Source of the DNA: Limonium bicolor | Lineage: Eukaryota > Streptophyta > Magnoliopsida > Caryophyllales > Plumbaginaceae | Direction of reading: 5' to 3' | Length of the DNA stretch: 64,000 nt | Assembly (NCBI GenBank): GCA_023374045.1 | Contig: CM041777.1 | Span: forward strand, 464,161,827 to 464,225,826 | Shown: piece by piece, positions 34,800 through 46,674 of the stretch | Position numbering within the stretch: the stretch's first letter is position 1 | Layout: each line of letters starts with the position of its first letter | Translations under genes and position numbers: made by a program | Notes under the pieces: generated by a model | Databases searched by the model: none | Told to the model about the DNA's origin: nothing | Seen by the model: the letters and a program-made list of their open reading frames with translations, nothing else

Positions 34800-37700
34800 A
34801 GGTAAACGGGTGCACACTGTTTTAACCTTTGTATAATGATAATATGGACCATAAGATACCAGTAAAACCCAACTGTACAGAAGTCAGAAAGTTCCCAAAT
34901 CAGAAACACATTTCCCATGTATCACCCTATCTAACTTCACTTCTAATGTATGAATTGATGTTCAACCTTCTCCACAAGTTCCTCTAACCTACTTATATTG
35001 ATTAGCTATTATTTGGGTTCATCATTAAACTGAAATCATACTTATAATAACCTTATACTCTGGTTATATAGAAGCTAGGCTATTAGTGAGAAACTGAAAC
35101 CACAATCTAAATGTTCCTTTTTGTTTTCTTATTTTTCTTTAGTTCAACCAATGTTTAATCCTCTCAACGGTTCCCTAACCTGGCTGTGGTTATCAGTTCT
35201 GGTTTGAGTTTATCTCTAGCCCATCATCCTACTCTTAGCACCCTAAGAAGTTACACAGACTGGAACATAAACAGAGACAACAACTGGAACAACCCTAAGC
35301 AGTTTCTCCTGTTTCATTTATTAGGTGGCGAAATCAGACTCGATTTTCTTTTCCTTAAGCCTTTATGCTTACTTAAGTGTTCTAGGTTCATTTACCAGTC
35401 AATCTCACCCTTGTAAGCCCCCTGTAATTGGTTTACACAGAGAGAAAAACCCAGACTCAAAGTATAATACTGAGACAGAAACTGAAAACAAAATGCAAAC
35501 TGAATCAGACACTGATCTGTTACTTCCCTTTTTTTCTTCTCTCAGTGTGGTAATCTAACCTTCCACTTAATTGAGTGTTTACCCAGATCCTAGCCTCAAG
35601 GATAGACTCAAGGAAGTAAGTTAAACCCCTAGAGCTTCATTATACAGACACCAGAAAAGAAAACTGAAACTTGAGGTTAATTGAAAACCGATAAAAGTGG
35701 TACTGTTTTGTCTTTCCTTTTAGCTCCTTACTGGGTTTCTATTTCCCCAATCTATTTGGCCCCTTAGGTAATAGTCTTAGTGTGGTTTTATAACCCCAGA
35801 CAGACCCAAAGCAACAAGGGCCATGCTCCTGAAAACTCTGTTACACAGAACCTAAATAAAACTGAAATTGACACAATCTTCTCTTATTGTTGTCTTTCTG
35901 TTTTGTTTTTTTTTTTGTTGCTTCAATTACCTTCCAACGTGTTCCCCCACTAGTTACATGAGTTAACAAGGTTTTAAGTTCCTCTTCATCCCAATACAAC
36001 ACCCATACAACTGCTATACAGTTCACACAGAAACATGTACAGGTGGTGATCTGAAAATAAAACAAAACTGATGTATTCTTGTCTTTTGTTTAATAAACTG
36101 ACCTTGAGTTCATCCCAAAACATGTGACCCCTTGGTTAAACGTTTGAGTAGTGTTTTCAAGTTAAACAACAGCTTAAACCCTCTGGTAGTTCCATTAGGA
36201 TTTCCTTCCTACAGGAGCTGATAAGTATACAAACTGAAACTGTTAAACTGGAGCATTTCATTCTCTCTTGCCTTTCTTTTCTTTCAGTTCGTCCAAAAAT
36301 TAATGTCCTGTCTCTCAATCTTACTCCTATGTGCTTCTTACTCAGTCAACATCTCAGTATGTTTTTTTTAAACTTCAGACAACCCAAAGACGATACTGTA
36401 ATTCCACTGCAACATGTTTATACTGAAACCAAGAATTTCAGAAACTAACATCCCTTTTCCTCATCTGTTTTCTTATTGTTCATCAATCTGGTTCCTATTT
36501 TCTCTCAATTGGATTGTTTAAGTGTCCTAGGAAGTTTCCAGACCCAAAACAACAACCAGAGTAACAAGGGTTACACTTTTAAAAGTTTTGACTCAGAACA
36601 TGAAACATAAACTGAAGTTGATGTACAGTTTCTGTTATTGATTCTTCTGCCATCAACGCCTGATTCCTAGTTTTCTCTCAACTTGCTTAGTTCCTCTTTT
36701 ACATGTTTTAATAACTCACTAGATCCAGGACAACCCAAGACAGTCTTTTAGAATCTGAATCTGAAAAACTAATATACTTCCTTCTATGTTGTCTCACGGT
36801 TGACTTATTCAGGTTGGGTTTATAACCTAGTAGGGTGGATTAGTAGTGTATTAGGTTTGCTTCACATTCATTTACTTCTCAATTCAGTGCTTATAAACCC
36901 TCTGTAACAGAGTTGTACAGAGAGTAAAAGTTTCAGGAAAACTGAAAACAAAAACCCAAAATCTGTTATCTATTTCCAGTCTTTTCTGTTTCTTAACCTG
37001 TTTACTATTTTCCTCAAGGAGTTGTAAGCTAGCTAAGTGTAACAGTAGTGTAGTAGATTTATCAGGAACTCAATAGGATTATTATACTCCTCTGGATGTT
37101 ACTTATACCAGAACCGATATGTTGCAGGAACCTGAGGAACTAATTTCCCATACCTCTTCTTTTTCATTATGGTTTGCTCACACCCATGTTTTTTTTTCTT
37201 TTTCTAAACATTAACAACTTACTTCAGTGTGTTAGATTATTAACTAACCCATACAACTCCTAGCAATCTCTCTGTACCAAGTTACACAGAACTGACAGAA
37301 ATGAAAAACTGAAACATGCAGACTGGAATACCTTCTATTGATCTCTCTATAATTGTATTGACTTGTCTTCAATTCCTTTCTTTTATTGTTCCCTCTTGCA
37401 GGTAGGTATGATAGCAGAGTTTTAAATATATTTCCAGACCAATACAACAGACCTAACCCCACTGCAACACAACTACACAGAAACAACTTATAATTAAAAT
37501 CTGCAACTACAACCTGATACATTTTCCTTATTTGTTCTCTGCCCGTTTTCCAACTTGGTTTGCTCCTGAGCTGATTCTTTTCAGTTTTCTCTCCATACCA
37601 ATCCAGTAGGTTAGGGTGTGATAGTTTCTAGGTTCCACAGACTCAAGGTGATATAGATCACCAACAAGACCGAATTCTGAAACCGAAACATAATGAAACT

Positions 37701-37850
37701 CTGAAACAACAATCTGAGATTTTGACCAGTTCTATTCCTTGTTTGTGTTCACGAATTGGTTGGGTGTATTGGTGACATACTAGTTGGATTTAAGTTCATA
37801 ACTAAATCTACACCACCCTACAATACCCCTGGACAGTGGGTATACAGAAA
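34800..37850 (-). repeat. Degenerate array of about 185-bp units (D 5' LTR)
   Basis: Second copy of the array described for 27620-30700, with the same unit order, because the two LTRs derive from one template. Confidence 0.65.
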
Positions 37851-38911
37851 CTAATGTTACAGTTTTCGAAAGATTATCAGCTTGACAGTGGGTTTTTTTT
37901 TATATCGGTTGTCTCAGTCTTAGCCAGGTTTAAAGCATGAGTTAGAACATAAGTTGAGAAGTACCACCTTGGGTATTAGAGACTGATTCCTCCTGTGTTG
38001 TCCCTCGTTGTTTTCCCTGGTATTTTGCAACTGAATAAAGCCAAATGCTATGATCAGATGTTGACCGTTTCAGTTGTTAGCAAGTGTTGAATAGTACAGA
38101 TTTTTCAACAGCTCTTCTTACCTTGGTCAGGGGCTAGCTTGCTGGAGGTTTGGCTTACTCCTAGAAGACCCTTACCAGGAGAGCTTAGCATGCGAGAACA
38201 GAAAAGACAGAGGGGTTAGTTCCTCAGTCTTCGAACACCAAACAGAAACCAGAGGGAACTGTATCAACTGAATACTTCCCTGTTTTCATAATCTCACCTC
38301 TAGGAGTTCTTGGAGGGAAGTTTTGGTTTCAGGATTTACAGGACTCCACCTTGTGCAGAAAACTGAGAAGAGAATGGAGTACTTCACGGGTTCAATTACC
38401 AGGCCGAGTTATGCAAGGCTGGTGGGGGAAATGAGGTAGACAGCCAGAAGAATTCGGGCATGCAGGCAGAAGAGAACGGAAGAGCTCATTTGTAAATCGA
38501 CTGGTTGGGAGTTAATGTTTTCAGTTGACAGGGCTGGCGTGGGAGTTTTGCAGGAGCACAAACTCTGTTGCATGCGAGTTTGAAAACAGGAGCAGACATG
38601 ATGGAGTGGTTGCTCTCAGGGAGTGGTATGGAAGTTTGAAAAAAGAGGAAGACAGTCTCGTGCGTGAGATTCAGGAGGGAACATGGATCAGGTGGTCTCA
38701 GGTTACAAGAAGGTATGGCATTAGAATAAAAATAGAATGGTCGCCTGAGAGTTGGATTCCCTGGCTTCTGTTTTATTTGCTCGATCTGATGTTCCATCAA
38801 GGAGGAAGAAAGAATTGGTGTTACAGGGAGTGCGTGCCAGATTGGATTTGTTTTTCATTTACCTAGTCGAGTAGATACTAGTTTTAATTCGCGTGAATTA
38901 GATACTGAAAA

Positions 38912-39007
38912 TGAGCATTGCTCAACCGGTTAAGCACTCGGGGAAGTACGGGAGGTCTCGGTTTCAAAACTCAGCGGGAGCGTCTTTGCTCCCCCCCCCC
39001 TTTTTTT
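38912..39007 (+). repeat. tRNA-like (SINE-type) segment, second copy
   Basis: Counterpart of 31750-31856 in the 5' LTR. The A-box-like and B-box-like stretches are unchanged and the C-run is longer. It lost one G in the CTCGGGG stretch. Confidence 0.5.
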
Positions 39008-39334
39008 AAAATCAATACACAAGTTTATTTTTATATTTATGTGACTATACATTATATCATGTTATTATTATTATTATTATTATTTCCTTTTGTTACGAAG
39101 TGATGTGACGACATTGTCACTTATTTACAACGTCACGATGTAGGTACGACTATATATTATATCGTGTTATTATATACTTCCTGTAATGAAGTTATGCGAC
39201 GTTATTGTCACTTATTTACAACGTTACAATATCGTAACGCTACGTACGTGTGTTTTTCGTATTCGTACGTTATTTTATGTCCGTATTATGAAACGCGTTA
39301 TGATTTTATGCGTTTAATATTCAGAGGTATTTCA

Positions 39335-41388
39335 CCAATGGTGGATTGGAGCTACTCCTTTTATTTATGCAAAAGACCCATTTCCCCGTAGGGTGTTTCC
39401 AAGTTATGCAACCCTTCATGCCTTGATCAATGTATTAGTGAGTTTAGTGTTTTTACTTAGACTCACTTCCTTTACTTATTGTTGGGTTGTAATGGGGCAA
39501 TTGGATGTGCCCTTGACCGATTATAGGAGCCAAGAGAAATGAGAAAGAGAAGAGGAAAAGAGAAGAATTGAAAAGAGGACTAATGAGAATTCAAGGTAAG
39601 AAACCCCCCTTAATGTATATTCTATATGTATTAGAATTTGGGATGGGTTAAGTAAATGAATGAACCAAAATCTCGTTAAGAATGTTCTTGGTTGAGATAG
39701 GAGGGATTGGTGAATTAATGACATTGAGCTAGTGAGAGCTTGATTATTTAAATTGTGATTTAAGGGCCTAAGAGCCACGCATTTTGTGATTATGCATTAT
39801 GTTGTGTTTGGAGGATTATGGATGGATTTTGAATGGTTATTGTGTGCTGGTAGGATCCCTTGTGGATGTGGCTAGCTTGAATTGAAGTAGGTGAATGAGT
39901 GGTGAAAATGATGAATTTGGGTATGTTAGAATTATTGGCTAGTTATGGCAAAATTTTAGTAGAAATAAAGTCTTTTAGGTGTTGCTATGGGAGAGAACAA
40001 CCTAGGAAGTTAACTAGGTGTTGTGAGAGATTTATTTGAGTTAGTTAGCCCCCTCGAATGGGGGTATAAGAGTTGGAGAAGGAAGAGTAAAAATCTGTAG
40101 CAAAGAAGGTGTTTTAGTGTTTTGAATTTCTAAGAAAACAGGCTTATGGTGCATGACCTTGGAAATAGAGGATGACCTTGAGTAATGAATTTGTGAATGG
40201 TTATAAGGGAGGTTGGAATGGTCAAATGAGTTGAGGATAAGGTAAACTACCTAGAGAAAGGTTGGAAAATGCACTAGAGTGCATGAGTGCATAAGTGAGA
40301 ATTTAAGTTGTAGACTTGGGCAAGGATGGAGTCTAAGTATGGTTGATTTGGGAATGTTTAAGGAGTGTTTAGGGGTACTAAAACATGTAGGAAACATGTG
40401 GAAAGGATTAGGAAATGATTGGGTAAGAATTGAGGTGAATTTGGAGTTCAAAGTGAGGAATTAAAATGGGTACTGGGCTGGACCGACCTTAGGACCGACC
40501 CTGGTAGGGTCGGTCGGCCTGAAATCTGCAATCTCGGAGCTTCTGCATCCGACCGACCCTGGCAAGGTCGGTCGGACTAGAATTTCTGGAACTCGATGCC
40601 TCTGCACCCGACCGACCCAGGGGACCGACCCAGGGTGGGTCGGACGAGTCAAACAAAAAAAGTGGCATAATAGTAAGCCATTGGTAGAGTAGCTATGGCA
40701 AGAAGAATATGCCTAAGAACCTAAGATTAACGGGGTAACGGGGTTAAACTACGGGAGTATTAATTGTTACATACCGTAGTACTTGTTATTAATAAAAACA
40801 CTTGAAATGTCATCAGAGAATCAAGTGTGAACCGAGGAACATAAAGTGACGTGGTAAAGTAACCCATGGTGGAAGGTATGATTTTATCATGCCCCGTATG
40901 CTAACGGTGTTACTCTGATTTGTGTGCTTGTTTGATTGTGTGATCACCTTAACAAGATAAATGAACGAATTAGATTGTCGCACTTTCTGTGCTGTGATGT
41001 ATTGCTTCTTGGACTGTTTATTGAATTGCAGTTCGTATAATTCACGAAATGTGTGAATGTGAATGAGGTGCTTGAATGTTATTGTGTACTATAGTTCGAC
41101 TCATAGTTGAGTCTTGTTTGAGTAGTGACTCGTAGAAAGAGTCATGTTGCGAATTAATGAAAATGTGGAAGCACACTAGAACTATCAAACCAAGAAACGA
41201 TAACACAAACCTATGAACTCACTAGAACGTGAGAGAATCGTACAGGAATTAGTAAACTCCCGATAACGGTTAGAGAACCCGAATTGATTTAATCCACACA
41301 AAACAATTAATAGTGGAAGTATATAAGGAACCTCTACTTAGAGGATTTAATGAATGCTCAAGACATAAACCTTGAGAGGAGTGAAGAA
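39335..41388 (+). repeat. LTR C, left palindrome arm, inner part
   Basis: Continuation of the LTR broken by element D, starting with the CCAAT duplication (39335-39339). It is the reverse complement of 41412 to about 43450. It has an AAGGTAAG donor-like motif near 39594, a TTTAAGGGCCTAAGAGCCA motif shared with LTR G (62797), and three GGTCGGTC modules. No gene is seen; frames such as 39521-39778 recur in the opposite arm as mirror copies. Confidence 0.88.
40476..40650. repeat. Three GGTCGGTC hairpin modules, left arm
   Basis: Three GC-rich modules are built from GACCGACCC and GGGTCGGTC halves separated by 50-60 bp. They mirror 42154-42330 and relate to 1826-1937. They are CpG-dense in AT-rich surroundings. 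Confidence 0.8.
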
Positions 41389-41411
41389 CGGGGTTGGGTG
41401 ATCCCTTACCA
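41389..41411. other. 23-bp spacer at palindrome centre
   Basis: The only non-palindromic sequence between the two 3.1-kb arms. It contains GGGGTTGGGTGATCCC. Confidence 0.85.
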
Positions 41412-44400
41412 TTCTTCACTCCTCTCAAGGTTCATGTCTTGAGCATTCATTAAATCCTCAAAGTAGAGGTTCCTAATATATTTCCACTATTAATGTTTGT
41501 GTGGATTAAATCAATTCGGTTCTCTAACCGTTAACGGGAGTTTACTAATTCCCGTACGATTCTCTCACGTTCTAGTGAGTTCATAGGTTTGTGTTATCAT
41601 TTCTTGGTTCGATAGTTCTAGTGTGTTTCCACATTTTCATTAATTCGCAACATGACTCTTTCTACGAGTCACTACTCATACAAGACTCAACTATGAGTCG
41701 AACTATAGTACACAATCAACATTCAAGCACCTCATTCACATTCACACATTTCGTGAATTATACGAACTACAATTCAATAAACAGTCCAACAAGAAGCAAT
41801 ACATCACAAGCACAGAAAGTGCAACAATCCGATTCGTGCATTTATCTTGTTAAGGTGATCACACATCAAACTAGCACACAAATCAGAGTAACACCGTTAG
41901 CATACGGGGCATGAGAAAATCATACCTTCCACCATGGGTTACTTTACCACGTCACTTTATGTTCCTCGGTTCACACTTGATTCTCTGATGACATTTCAAG
42001 TGTTTTTATTAATAACAAGTACTACGGTATGTAACAATTAATACTCCCGTAGTTTAACCCCGTCACCCGTTAATCTTAGGTTCTTAGGGCATATTTTTCT
42101 TGCCATAGCTACTCTACCAATGGCTTACTATTAATGCCACATTTTTTTGTTTGACCCGACCAACCCACCCTGGGTCGGTCCCCTGGGTCAGTCGGGTGCA
42201 TAGGCATCGAGTTCCAGAAATTCTAGTCCGACTGACCCTGCCAGGGTCGGTCGGATGCAGAAGGCTCCGAGATTGCAGATTTCAGGCCGACCAACCCTAC
42301 CAGGGTCGGTCCTAAGGCCGGTCCAGCCCAGTACCCATTTTATTCCTCGCTTTAAACTCCAAATTCACCTAAATTCTTACCCAATATTTTCCTAATCATT
42401 TCCACATGTTTCCTACATGTTTTAGTACCCCTAAACACTCCTTAAACATTCCCAAATCATTAGCCATACTTAGACTCCATCCTTGCCCAATTCTACAACT
42501 TAAATTCTCACTTTTGCACTCATGCACTCTAGTGCATTTTCCAACCTTCTCTAGGTAGTTTACCATATCCTAAACTCATTTGACCATTCCAACTCCCTTC
42601 CAACCATTCACAATTCATTACTCAAGGTCATCCTCCATTTCCAAGGTCATGCACCATAAGCCCTTTTTCTTAGAAATTCAAAACACTAAAACACCTTCTT
42701 TGCTACAGATTTTTACTCTTCCTTCTCCAACTCTTATACCCCCATTCTAGGGTGGTTAACTAACTCAAATAAATCTCTCGCAACACCTAGTTAACTTCTT
42801 AGGTTGTTCTCTCCCATAGCAACACCTAAAAGACTTCATTTCTACTAAAATGTTTGCCATAACTTGCCTATAATTCTAACAAACCCCATTTCATCATTTT
42901 CACCACTCATTCACCTACTTCAATTCAAGCTATCCACATCCACAAGGGATCCTACCAGCACACTAACCATTCAAATTCATCCATAATCCTCCAAACACAA
43001 CATAATGCATAATCATAAAATGGATGGCTCTTAGGCACTTAAATCACAATTTAAATAATCAAGCTCTCACTAGCTCAATGTCATTAATTCACCAATCCCT
43101 CCTATCTCAACCAAGAACATTCTTAATGAGATTTTGGTTCATTCATTTACTTAACCCATCCCAAATTCTAATACATATAGAATATACATTAAGGTGGGTT
43201 TCTTACCTTGAATTCTCATTGGTCCTCTTTTCAATTCTTCTCTTTCTCATTTCTCTTGGCTCCCATAATCGGTCAAGGGCATATCCAATCGCTCCATTAC
43301 AACCCGACAATAAGTAAAGTAAGTGAGTCTAAGTAAAAACACTAAACTCACTAATTACAATGATCAAGGCATTAAGGTTGGTTATTACCTTGGAAACCCT
43401 AGAAATGGGTTTTTGCCACAAATCAAGGAGGAGATCCAATCCACCATTGGAGGCTTGAACCAATGCTCAAATCAAGAGAAGAAGAAAGGCATTACAAGGG
43501 GGAAAATCGGCCAGTTAAGAAATGAAAAGGGAATGAATTTTTCTTGGACATTTTTACCTTAGATGGAAGAGGAGACTCCAAGCTTCAAGAATCTCTATCT
43601 TTCTCTTCAAATGGGCTATACCCATGGAGATGAAGTTCATCATTTTGAAATTCTAAAAAGAGGGAATGATAGCCCTTGGTGAGGGGAGTTTAAATATGTA
43701 ATTTATTTTTGATTTGGAGTATAATGGAGCTTGTACAAGGGGAGGAAGTGAAGAAGCCATAAGAGCTTTGTTGAGGGAGCTCAAAATCGGCAGCAGCAGG
43801 GAGGAGGAGGAGGGAGAAAAATCGGCTAGAGGAAGAAGGGAAGGAGAGAGAAGAGGGAAAAGAGAAATAAGGGAGGAGAGAGAGGGAAAAGGTATATTAA
43901 TACCTTTTTGCTTTTTGACTTATTCAACTCTCTTCCTTTAACTAGCTAAGTGTGTGTGTGTGTGCTGATTTATCTTAAAAACCGGCCCCACCTATACATA
44001 CGAGCTGGAGCGTTTTTTCATCTTTTACAGAGAATGCTCGTTAATTTACCCGGTTTTAGCACTATTCACCAACCTGGCCCATTTTCTGGATTTTCTCGTT
44101 TCTTTAATTTTAATGGTTCTTAAGCTTCCATTAATGTTTGATTATAGTTATTTAATTGAATATAATTTTTACGGGTCCATTTGACCACTCAAAGTTTCGG
44201 GCTTTCTCGAAAAACGTGCATTAAAGCTTTATTAGCGTTTTTAATTCATTTTATGGATCCTTTTTCTTCAGGAATTGTTCCCACATATCATTTAGGCATC
44301 ATTAAGCCTTGGAAATCCATCTAAGACCCTTGTCGAGGTCATATTACACCTATGGTCATACAACGCTCATTTTAGCGTTTTTCACTTTTTAAGTGTTTTC

Positions 44401-44507
44401 TCTTTTCTTTTGGTTTTATTTTCTTCACCAAATTCTTTAGACACTATTGGGCCCTTAAATACCATATTATATAATTTAATCACCATACTTAGGTTCGGGG
44501 TATTTCA
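41412..44507 (-). repeat. LTR C, right palindrome arm (3' LTR, truncated)
   Basis: In element direction it starts TGAAATACCCCGAACC at 44507, next to an intact PPT and hairpin. It runs leftward for 3.1 kb and is cut at 41412, far short of an LTR end. It keeps the empty site of element D near 43450 and carries three GGTCGGTC modules (42154-42330). Short frames (41591-41914, 43024-43317, 43714-43941) are low-complexity or mirror frames, not genes. Confidence 0.88.
42154..42330. repeat. Three GGTCGGTC hairpin modules, right arm
   Basis: Mirror of 40476-40650. Several CG sites here read CA or TG (for example GACCAACCC), as expected from deamination of methylated CpG. Confidence 0.8.
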
Positions 44508-45340
44508 ATCTACCCCCCTTAAAGAACTTTGTCCACAAAGTTGGTGAATCTAATATTGTTAGTCTCGTAGGTATTCCATGCTAAGGTCATAATCTCTATA
44601 TAACCTTGCACACTCACAGGTCTGTCTCTATATACGCTACACATACCACTCACATATCACAGCATGTATAGCAATCAAAAATACTCTTTGTATTCTCTCC
44701 ATGGGGTCGGTCCGAAGACAAGAAGGCACTACAGTCCTCGAATCTCATATTGAGTAATACACTGCTGATCCCTCAGGTACCGGTCACGTTGAACACTTAC
44801 GCTTTCTGGTTCACGGCCGTTTCATGACAAATGGGCACTTACTCTGTCTGGCCCAAGGTCCCGTTGGTTCTAATCAAAACATTTGCATCTCTAAATATCC
44901 TCAGGCACTCTAGGTCATCCACATTGACACAGGACTACTCATATCCCGCTCCCCTTGGAAAATATACACACTGCCACCGTCCTACCGGTCAACTTAGGAC
45001 CGTTCCTCGTCCGGTGCAATGGTTTCCAAAACTAATACACACTCCCACCGTCCTACCGGTCAACTTAGGACCGTTGCTCGTCCGGTGTAGTGGTTTCAAA
45101 ATCGTTACTCATTCTCGAGTTTGAAGGAAAAATCCTTTTTCAAATCTGTTGGAAATTCTTTTGAAAACTCAATGCATCTTCAAATCCATTATACCAAATG
45201 CACTTATTCCTAGCGTGATTACTTGTGACCACTTATAGGGAGCTTCAAGAATCATTCAACCCCAATGTGATCAGCATCGGTGTTGAACTATCCTTCCAGT
45301 ATAGCTCCTTGTATTTGTAAGCCCGGTGGTGAGTCTTATG
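44508..45340 (-). mobile_element. PPT side of the right-arm element's internal region
   Basis: In element direction the PPT AAGGGGGGTAGAT (44508-44520) is preceded by a hairpin AACTTTG / CAAAGTT (44525-44542), the pairing equivalent of GACTTCG / CGAAGTC. The following 800 bp has no recognisable domain and contains a 71-bp tandem duplication. Near 45340 it meets LTR fragment E in the opposite orientation. Confidence 0.7.
44964..45105. repeat. 71-bp tandem duplication
   Basis: Units 44964-45034 and 45035-45105 share ACCGTCCTACCGGTCAACTT and a GTCCTA / TAGGAC hairpin, with a few differences. Confidence 0.88.
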
Positions 45341-46238
45341 TATGAATCTGCCCGGAGGTCATGGGCAATGACTTAAAAGATGCCTTTGAGAATTGAGATT
45401 GAGTTTGAGAATAGAATTTGAGAGATTTGAGGAATGAGTTGAGTAGAGAATTGAGTTGAGTATGGTAGACTTGAATTGAGATTGAGAGTAAGAGAACTTG
45501 TGTAAGAGAACCCGAGAGGATGGGTAAATTAATGGATAAGGAACAAAGGCATAGTGAGGTAGAAACCCTCAAGGCCTAAGATTAAGTAATACCAGCTAAC
45601 TAACTTATTGTGTTAGTGTGAATGTATTACTTGGTTGGATGTTGACTGCTTGCGTTAATGTACATATATAATGTATGTTGTCTGCACGTTGATTGAATTA
45701 AAATGAATTGCATGTTCTCGACCAAAGTAGTCGGCGTACCCCCGTTAGCACGCGGGGTATGCGAATTTCATATGCAGCAATTTGCTGAGCCCCTAGGGGC
45801 ACTGTTTTTATTTTACAGGAACATTGAAGCCGAATACCGTTCGAGAGTATGACGGGGTTGGCAGTTGAACATGGGTAGTTGATTAGGAATATTTGTACGT
45901 TGTAAGGTTGTATTGTAAGACCGATATGTTATCGACAAATTTGGGAATTGTAGTAGACTCGGTATAGTATTGAATCAAAGTTGTATTTGAATTGTGAGTG
46001 ATCAAGGAATGGTTTGTATAGTTTGGTTTGTAATACTCGGTATATTCAAGTCATCAGACCGATATGGTATTTGGATATTGTAATTTGTTGTTTGTTTGAA
46101 TTTGGTTTGGCCTTGTTAGTCACGTGGGTGACTAACGACATTGTATCACCCCCGGTTGTATTGGAATTCCGCTACTTGAGTATTGATAATTGAGACAGAT
46201 TAGAGAATAATGACTGGATTACCGGTAGGGGAGTTACA
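45340..46238 (+). repeat. LTR fragment E, 3' end
   Basis: It ends GGGGAGTTACA at 46238. It matches, in reverse, LTR H at 63155-64000 (shared GAATTCCGCT, the CCCCTAGGGG block, CATAGTGAGGTA and CTCAAGGCCTAAGA). It has the stem CAGCAA / TTGCTG followed by TTTTTATTTTACAG|G (45775-45818), 420 bp before the end. The 5' part of this LTR is missing. No PBS follows, so the downstream leader was lost. Confidence 0.72.
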
Positions 46239-46674
46239 GACTGCGTGATACTTGAGGGTCACGGGCGTAACCCTTTTTAAGGGGGGTAGAGCCTCTTGGC
46301 ATATGTAGTAATTTGTGTGTTTTGTGGTATATATGTGCTTTAAGAACTGGTGATATGTTGTTTCATGGATGTGGTGATGTGTGTGGTTGCGTATATGCAT
46401 TTGAAGCACTTACGATGTGTCTCGTTATATGTACGTACTTTAGACACTTGAGGAATTATATACTTATGTCCTTCGGAGTTGTGATACATATATATGTGTG
46501 ATTTGGATTGGAAAGGATTTGTGGTTGAATGGAATTGAAAGCACTTCGAGGAAGTGTCGAGACCTTAAGATTGATAGGCCGGATTGACAGCTATCATTGA
46601 GGTTACATTAGGTAGTTACATTACCTATTCAATTTAGATGACTTCGGCATGAAGTCTTTTTAAGAGGGGTAGAC
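46239..46674 (+). mobile_element. Short internal relic with two hairpin-PPT modules
   Basis: The first module is an imperfect stem GGGT.ACG / CGT.ACCC (46256-46273) with TTTTTAAGGGGGGTAGAG. It is followed by GCCTCTTGG rather than an LTR start. The second is GACTTC / GAAGTC (46640-46656) with TTTTTAAGAGGGGTAGAC, directly before LTR F. The two are about 390 bp apart, as in element D. Between them is T/G-rich non-coding sequence. Confidence 0.7.

Larger units (their letters stand above)
25709..39334 (-). mobile_element. Element D: complete giant-LTR, minimal-interior retrotransposon
   Basis: This is a complete 13.6-kb insertion on the minus strand: 5' LTR 32882-39334 (6453 bp), internal region 32203-32881 (679 bp), 3' LTR 25709-32202 (6494 bp). 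A 5-bp target-site duplication, CCAAT, flanks it (25704-25708 and 39335-39339). The empty site CCTCCAATGGTGG-like sequence survives in the opposite palindrome arm near 43450, proving the boundaries. PBS (32864-32876) and PPT (32206-32220) sit at the expected ends. The LTRs are nearly identical, so insertion was recent. No protein is encoded, so mobilisation must have used enzymes from another element. LTRs make up about 95% of its length. Confidence 0.93.
32882..39334 (-). repeat. 5' LTR of element D (6.45 kb)
   Basis: Near-identical partner of 25709-32202, with the same sub-structure: stem-loop with acceptor-like site 33231-33268, direct-repeat pairs 33620-34070, 185-bp array about 34800-37850, tRNA-like segment 38912-39007. 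Differences are scattered substitutions and short indels in T- and C-runs and in a (TTA)n tract near 39063. As the 5' LTR it would contain the promoter. Confidence 0.92.
24613..44507. repeat. Large palindrome of LTR C, left arm split by element D
   Basis: Two arms of about 3.1 kb are reverse complements. The left arm is 24613-25708 plus 39335-41388. The right arm is 41412-44507. They are separated by only 23 bp (41389-41411). Both outer ends are the LTR start TGAAATACCC. Both arms stop at the same internal point (GTGAAGAA / TTCTTCAC). Differences are scattered and include a longer (AC)n in the left arm. The right arm is a genuine 3' LTR, with PPT and hairpin beside it (44508-44542). The left arm has no PPT. 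No target-site duplication flanks the palindrome. Confidence 0.9.
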
